Shown in pieces: positions 60,998-64,000 of a stretch of DNA of 64,000 nucleotides (the first letter of the stretch is position 1; each line of letters begins with the position of its first letter). The notes under the pieces were generated by a model. It saw only the letters and a list, made by a program, of their open reading frames with translations, had not been told where the DNA came from and did not search any database. Origin of the DNA: Vibrio palustris (GTDB lineage: Bacteria; Pseudomonadota; Gammaproteobacteria; Enterobacterales; Vibrionaceae); the NCBI RefSeq assembly GCF_024346995.1, contig NZ_AP024888.1, forward strand, positions 310,001 through 374,000, written 5' to 3'. A program made the position numbers and the translations under genes.

Positions 60998-63838
60998 ATG
61001 AGTGATATTTTTAAGGTAAAAGATACAATATCAATCGATGGCAAGGAGCATGCCTACTACAGTTTACCGAAACTGACCGACACCTATAAGAACATTAGTA
61101 GCTTGCCGTATTGCATGAAAATCGTCTTAGAAAACCTATTGCGTAACGAAGACGGTGGTCAATCTGTCGGTAAAAATCATATCGAAGCCGTGGCCAATTG
61201 GGATGCTGGCGCTGAGGCGTCGCAAGAGATCGCGTTTATGCCAGCGCGTGTTGTACTGCAAGATTTTACCGGTGTGCCATCAGTCGTTGATTTGGCCGCG
61301 ATGCGTGATGCGGTGGTTGAGCTTGGCGGTAAAGCTGAACAAATCAATCCATTTATCCCCAGTGAGCTGGTCGTCGATCACTCAGTACAAGTCGATGCCT
61401 ATGGCCGCGGTGATTCGCTGGACTTAAATGAAAAAATCGAATTCAAGCGTAATAACGAGCGTTATGAGTTTTTGCATTGGGGGCGTAATGCCTTTGAAAA
61501 CTTCGTTGTGGTTCCACCTGCGACAGGTATTGTGCATCAGGTCAACCTTGAATATCTCGCTCGCGTCGTGATGGCAACTGAGGTCGATGGTGAGCTAACC
61601 GCCTATCCTGATACGGTGTTTGGTACTGACAGTCACACTACAATGATCAATGGTATTGGGGTGCTTGGCTGGGGCGTCGGTGGTATCGAAGCAGAAGCGG
61701 CCATGTTGGGCCAGCCCTCTTCAATGCTTATCCCACAAGTGGTGGGGTTTGAGCTGACCGGTAAATTAACCGAAGGCGTGACCGCGACAGATTTAGTCTT
61801 GCGTGTGGTTGAAATGCTACGTGCCCATGGCGTAGTTGGAAAATTCGTTGAGTTCTACGGTGAAGGCTTGCACAGCATGCCGCTCGCCGATCGCGCCACT
61901 ATTGCCAATATGGCACCGGAATATGGTGCTACTTGTGGCATATTCCCAGTTGACCAAATGGCCATTGATTATTTGCGCCTGTCCGGTCGCGACGAAGCCC
62001 AAATTGAGCTGGTGGAACACTATGCCAAAGTGCAAGGGTTATGGCATGATGCCGATACCCCAGCAGCAACCTATTCAAGCAAGCTAGAGCTGAATCTATC
62101 GTCTGTACAACCTGCACTAGCGGGCCCTAATTTACCGCAGCAACGTATAAACCTTGCGGATATGCATGCCAAATTTGGTGAAACCGTCGCGAAAATGGCG
62201 AAAGATCGTAATGCTGAGAGTGAAGCAAAAGGGCGTTTTGATCAAGAAGGCGGCGAAAAAGGACAAGCCGATCAATTAGCCGCTGAGCCTAAAATAACCG
62301 TCGATACTCAAACCGAAAACAGCAAAGCCCATCAGCCAGTCAACGAGGTTTTCTCCAACGTCAGCATTGATAATAAACAGCATAAATTGCGTGATGGCTC
62401 AGTCGTTATTGCGGCGATCACCTCGTGTACCAATACGTCTAACCCAGCCGTAATGATCGGTGCCGGACTGGTTGCTAAAAAAGCGGCGGCCAAAGGCCTA
62501 AAAGCCAAACCTTGGGTTAAAACATCACTCGCGCCCGGTTCTAAGGTTGTCACTGATTACCTAGAAAAAACCCACTTGATGGATGAGTTGGAAAAAACAG
62601 GCTTTTATTTGGTCGGTTACGGTTGTACCACATGTATTGGTAACTCAGGGCCACTGCCAGACGCGATTGAAAAAGGGATTGAAGAAAACGACTTAGTGGC
62701 CGCGGCGGTCTTGTCCGGTAACCGTAACTTTGAAGGTCGTATTCACTCACATGTTAAAGCCAGTTATTTGGCGTCACCACCGCTTGTTGTCGCCTATGCG
62801 CTAGCAGGTACCGTGGATATTGATATGACGACTCATCCTATTGGCGAAGATCAAAACGGCAAGGATGTGTATCTCAAAGACATCTGGCCCACCTCGGATG
62901 AGATCAATGAGCTGATCGCCAACAACATCGATGCCGATATGTTCCGTAAGAACTACGGCGAAGTGTTCAAAGGGAGTCAAGCATGGAATGATATTAGCTC
63001 AGCGGACAGTCAACTATATCCGTGGAGCGAAGAGTCAACCTATATCAAAAACCCGCCGTTCTTCAATGGTATGACGATAGAGCCAGAAGGGATTCCGGAT
63101 ATCGAAAATGCGCGTATCTTAGGCTTGTTTGGGGACTCTATCACCACCGATCATATCTCGCCTGCGGGTAACATTGCTCCTGATTCACCGGCCGGTCAAT
63201 ATTTACAAGAACGGGGCGTGAATAAAGTAGACTTTAATAGTTATGGTTCACGCCGTGGTAATGATGCCGTCATGACCCGTGGCACCTTTGCCAACATCCG
63301 TATCAAAAATACCATGATGGGGGGTAAAGAGGGTGGCTATACCTATTACTTCAAAGGCGACAATGCCACCCTACAAGATGGCGAAGAGATGCCAATCTAC
63401 GATGCCGCAATGAAATACAAAGCAGACAAACGTCCTCTTGTCGTGCTTGGCGGTGCTGAGTACGGCTCAGGCTCTAGTCGTGACTGGGCAGCGAAAGGGA
63501 CGAACTTGCTGGGTGTAAAAGCGGTGTTGACCAGCTCGTTTGAGCGTATTCACCGCTCCAACCTTGTTGGTATGGGGGTATTGCCGTTGACCTTTAAAGA
63601 CGATGAAAATGCTGCGACTTACCAGCTTGACGGCTCAGAAGTGCTTAGCATTACAGGCCTTGATAATGGTGAGAGTCAAACCGCCACCGTCACTGCCACG
63701 CGTGCTGATGGTTCGTCTGAAGTCTTTGATGTCAATGTTATGTTACAGACGCCAAAAGAGCGCGAGTACGTGCGTCATGGTGGCGTATTGCATTATGTGC
63801 TTCGTCAACTGGCCAGTGAGAATCAAGGCGCGGCATAA
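60998..63838 (+). CDS. acnA: Aconitate hydratase A
   Basis: 946 aa from ATG 60998 (AAGGA 7 nt ahead; an earlier in-frame start at 60962 is not needed). [4Fe-4S] ligands Cys477 (SCTNTSN), Cys543 and Cys546 (GYGCTTCIG). Spacing 66 and 3 equals E. coli AcnA (435, 501, 504). The shift of about 42 comes from a Lys/Glu/Gln-rich extra stretch around 390-450 just before the first Cys. Other blocks: TDSHTTMINGIGVLGWGVGG early and GAEYGSGSSRDWAAKGTNLL in the swivel domain. Interconverts citrate and isocitrate; AcnA is the stress-stable type and vibrios use AcnB as main enzyme. Single gene. Confidence 0.93.
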   Translation: MSDIFKVKDTISIDGKEHAYYSLPKLTDTYKNISSLPYCMKIVLENLLRNEDGGQSVGKNHIEAVANWDAGAEASQEIAFMPARVVLQDFTGVPSVVDLAAMRDAVVELGGKAEQINPFIPSELVVDHSVQVDAYGRGDSLDLNEKIEFKRNNERYEFLHWGRNAFENFVVVPPATGIVHQVNLEYLARVVMATEVDGELTAYPDTVFGTDSHTTMINGIGVLGWGVGGIEAEAAMLGQPSSMLIPQVVGFELTGKLTEGVTATDLVLRVVEMLRAHGVVGKFVEFYGEGLHSMPLADRATIANMAPEYGATCGIFPVDQMAIDYLRLSGRDEAQIELVEHYAKVQGLWHDADTPAATYSSKLELNLSSVQPALAGPNLPQQRINLADMHAKFGETVAKMAKDRNAESEAKGRFDQEGGEKGQADQLAAEPKITVDTQTENSKAHQPVNEVFSNVSIDNKQHKLRDGSVVIAAITSCTNTSNPAVMIGAGLVAKKAAAKGLKAKPWVKTSLAPGSKVVTDYLEKTHLMDELEKTGFYLVGYGCTTCIGNSGPLPDAIEKGIEENDLVAAAVLSGNRNFEGRIHSHVKASYLASPPLVVAYALAGTVDIDMTTHPIGEDQNGKDVYLKDIWPTSDEINELIANNIDADMFRKNYGEVFKGSQAWNDISSADSQLYPWSEESTYIKNPPFFNGMTIEPEGIPDIENARILGLFGDSITTDHISPAGNIAPDSPAGQYLQERGVNKVDFNSYGSRRGNDAVMTRGTFANIRIKNTMMGGKEGGYTYYFKGDNATLQDGEEMPIYDAAMKYKADKRPLVVLGGAEYGSGSSRDWAAKGTNLLGVKAVLTSSFERIHRSNLVGMGVLPLTFKDDENAATYQLDGSEVLSITGLDNGESQTATVTATRADGSSEVFDVNVMLQTPKEREYVRHGGVLHYVLRQLASENQGAA

Positions 63839-63863
63839 TCGCTTAATTCGTCTTAATATTCGC

Positions 63864-63904
63864 AAAGCCCAATCCCGATTAAAGTCGGGGTTGGGCTTTT
63901 TTTA
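63864..63904 (+). terminator. Terminator after acnA
   Basis: AAGCCCAATCCCGA / TCGGGGTTGGGCTT stem (one wobble), TTAAAG loop, T-run of seven. Confidence 0.9.
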
Positions 63905-64000
63905 TGTGTTGATTATAGCCTTGTATCATGAATGGTACTGATAAAAATAAGCATAAATGGTGCACAACAAAGCGGAGTAATAATAGCGAGTACTATTATT

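Noticed and set aside
63979..64000. Inverted repeat AATAATAG / CTATTATT at the right edge
   Set aside because: 8-bp A/T arms cut by the window border; cannot be told apart from chance.
1..64000. Riboswitches, tRNAs, CRISPR arrays, IS elements, attachment sites, toxin-antitoxin or phage-defence genes
   Set aside because: I looked for family-specific motifs and repeats on both strands and found none that could be supported.

Overview
The window is a chromosomal stretch of a marine gammaproteobacterium, almost certainly a Vibrio and probably its second chromosome. The evidence is the family content: a vctPDGC-type siderophore importer beside a second acetate kinase, nadE back to back with a NadD-like gene and next to a two-component system, five chemoreceptors in 64 kb, OmpW, RhlE and Csp paralogues. 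From memory these neighbourhoods resemble Vibrio cholerae chromosome II. I see no rRNA, tRNA, CRISPR array, transposase, integrase or phage gene. The region is gene-dense accessory metabolism and transport, and most units end in clear hairpin/U-tract terminators.

Layout. 1-3.4 kb: tripartite tricarboxylate transporter genes (tctC, then tctB cut by the left edge), an HD phosphohydrolase and an isochorismatase-like hydrolase. 4-10 kb: aldehyde dehydrogenase, MscS-type channel, cold-shock protein, a soluble two-PAS chemoreceptor of the BdlA type, and ompW behind a perfect FNR box. 10-20.8 kb: aldo-keto reductase YdhF, a Dcu dicarboxylate carrier, nadE and a nucleotidylyltransferase in divergent orientation, a two-component system with an ArsR-like output domain, an orphan amino-acid binding protein, EamA, and a double-HTH regulator. 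21-28.8 kb: three chemoreceptors, one with a sigma-28 promoter, and an arsR-arsJ pair. 29-37 kb: a hexuronate/aldonate operon (rspA, rspB, ydfJ-like MFS, ydfI/uxuB-like) with its probable GntR regulator RspR. Between operon and regulator lie an ACT-domain gene broken by a stop codon and an extra MFS transporter. 37-44 kb: an iron block with two Fur-box candidates (small membrane protein; vctPDGC), then ackA. 44-53 kb: 3-methyladenine glycosylase, another chemoreceptor, and a divergent unit of LacI regulator plus metallo-beta-lactamase-fold hydrolase facing an ABC importer, with an 18-bp perfect palindrome in the shared promoter. 53-64 kb: rhlE, DMT exporter, SDR, lipoprotein esterase, a 35-residue Cys-Cys mini-protein behind a textbook MerR/CueR-type promoter, a two-gene YeeE/YedE transporter with a Cys-rich partner, and acnA.

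How it fits together. The rsp operon can be read as L-gulonate to D-fructuronate (RspB), to D-mannonate (YdfI/UxuB-like), to 2-keto-3-deoxygluconate (RspA), with the MFS protein as importer. The Vct genes import ferric catechol-type siderophores under Fur control. Dcu and the FNR box before ompW point to anaerobic respiration on C4-dicarboxylates.

The least expected signals are the MerR-type promoter driving an unannotated 35-aa Cys-Cys membrane peptide (58.6-58.8 kb) and the LacI-MBL-ABC unit with an unknown ligand. Next come the nonsense-broken ACT gene and a recurring hairpin between binding-protein and membrane-protein genes of three separate importers.
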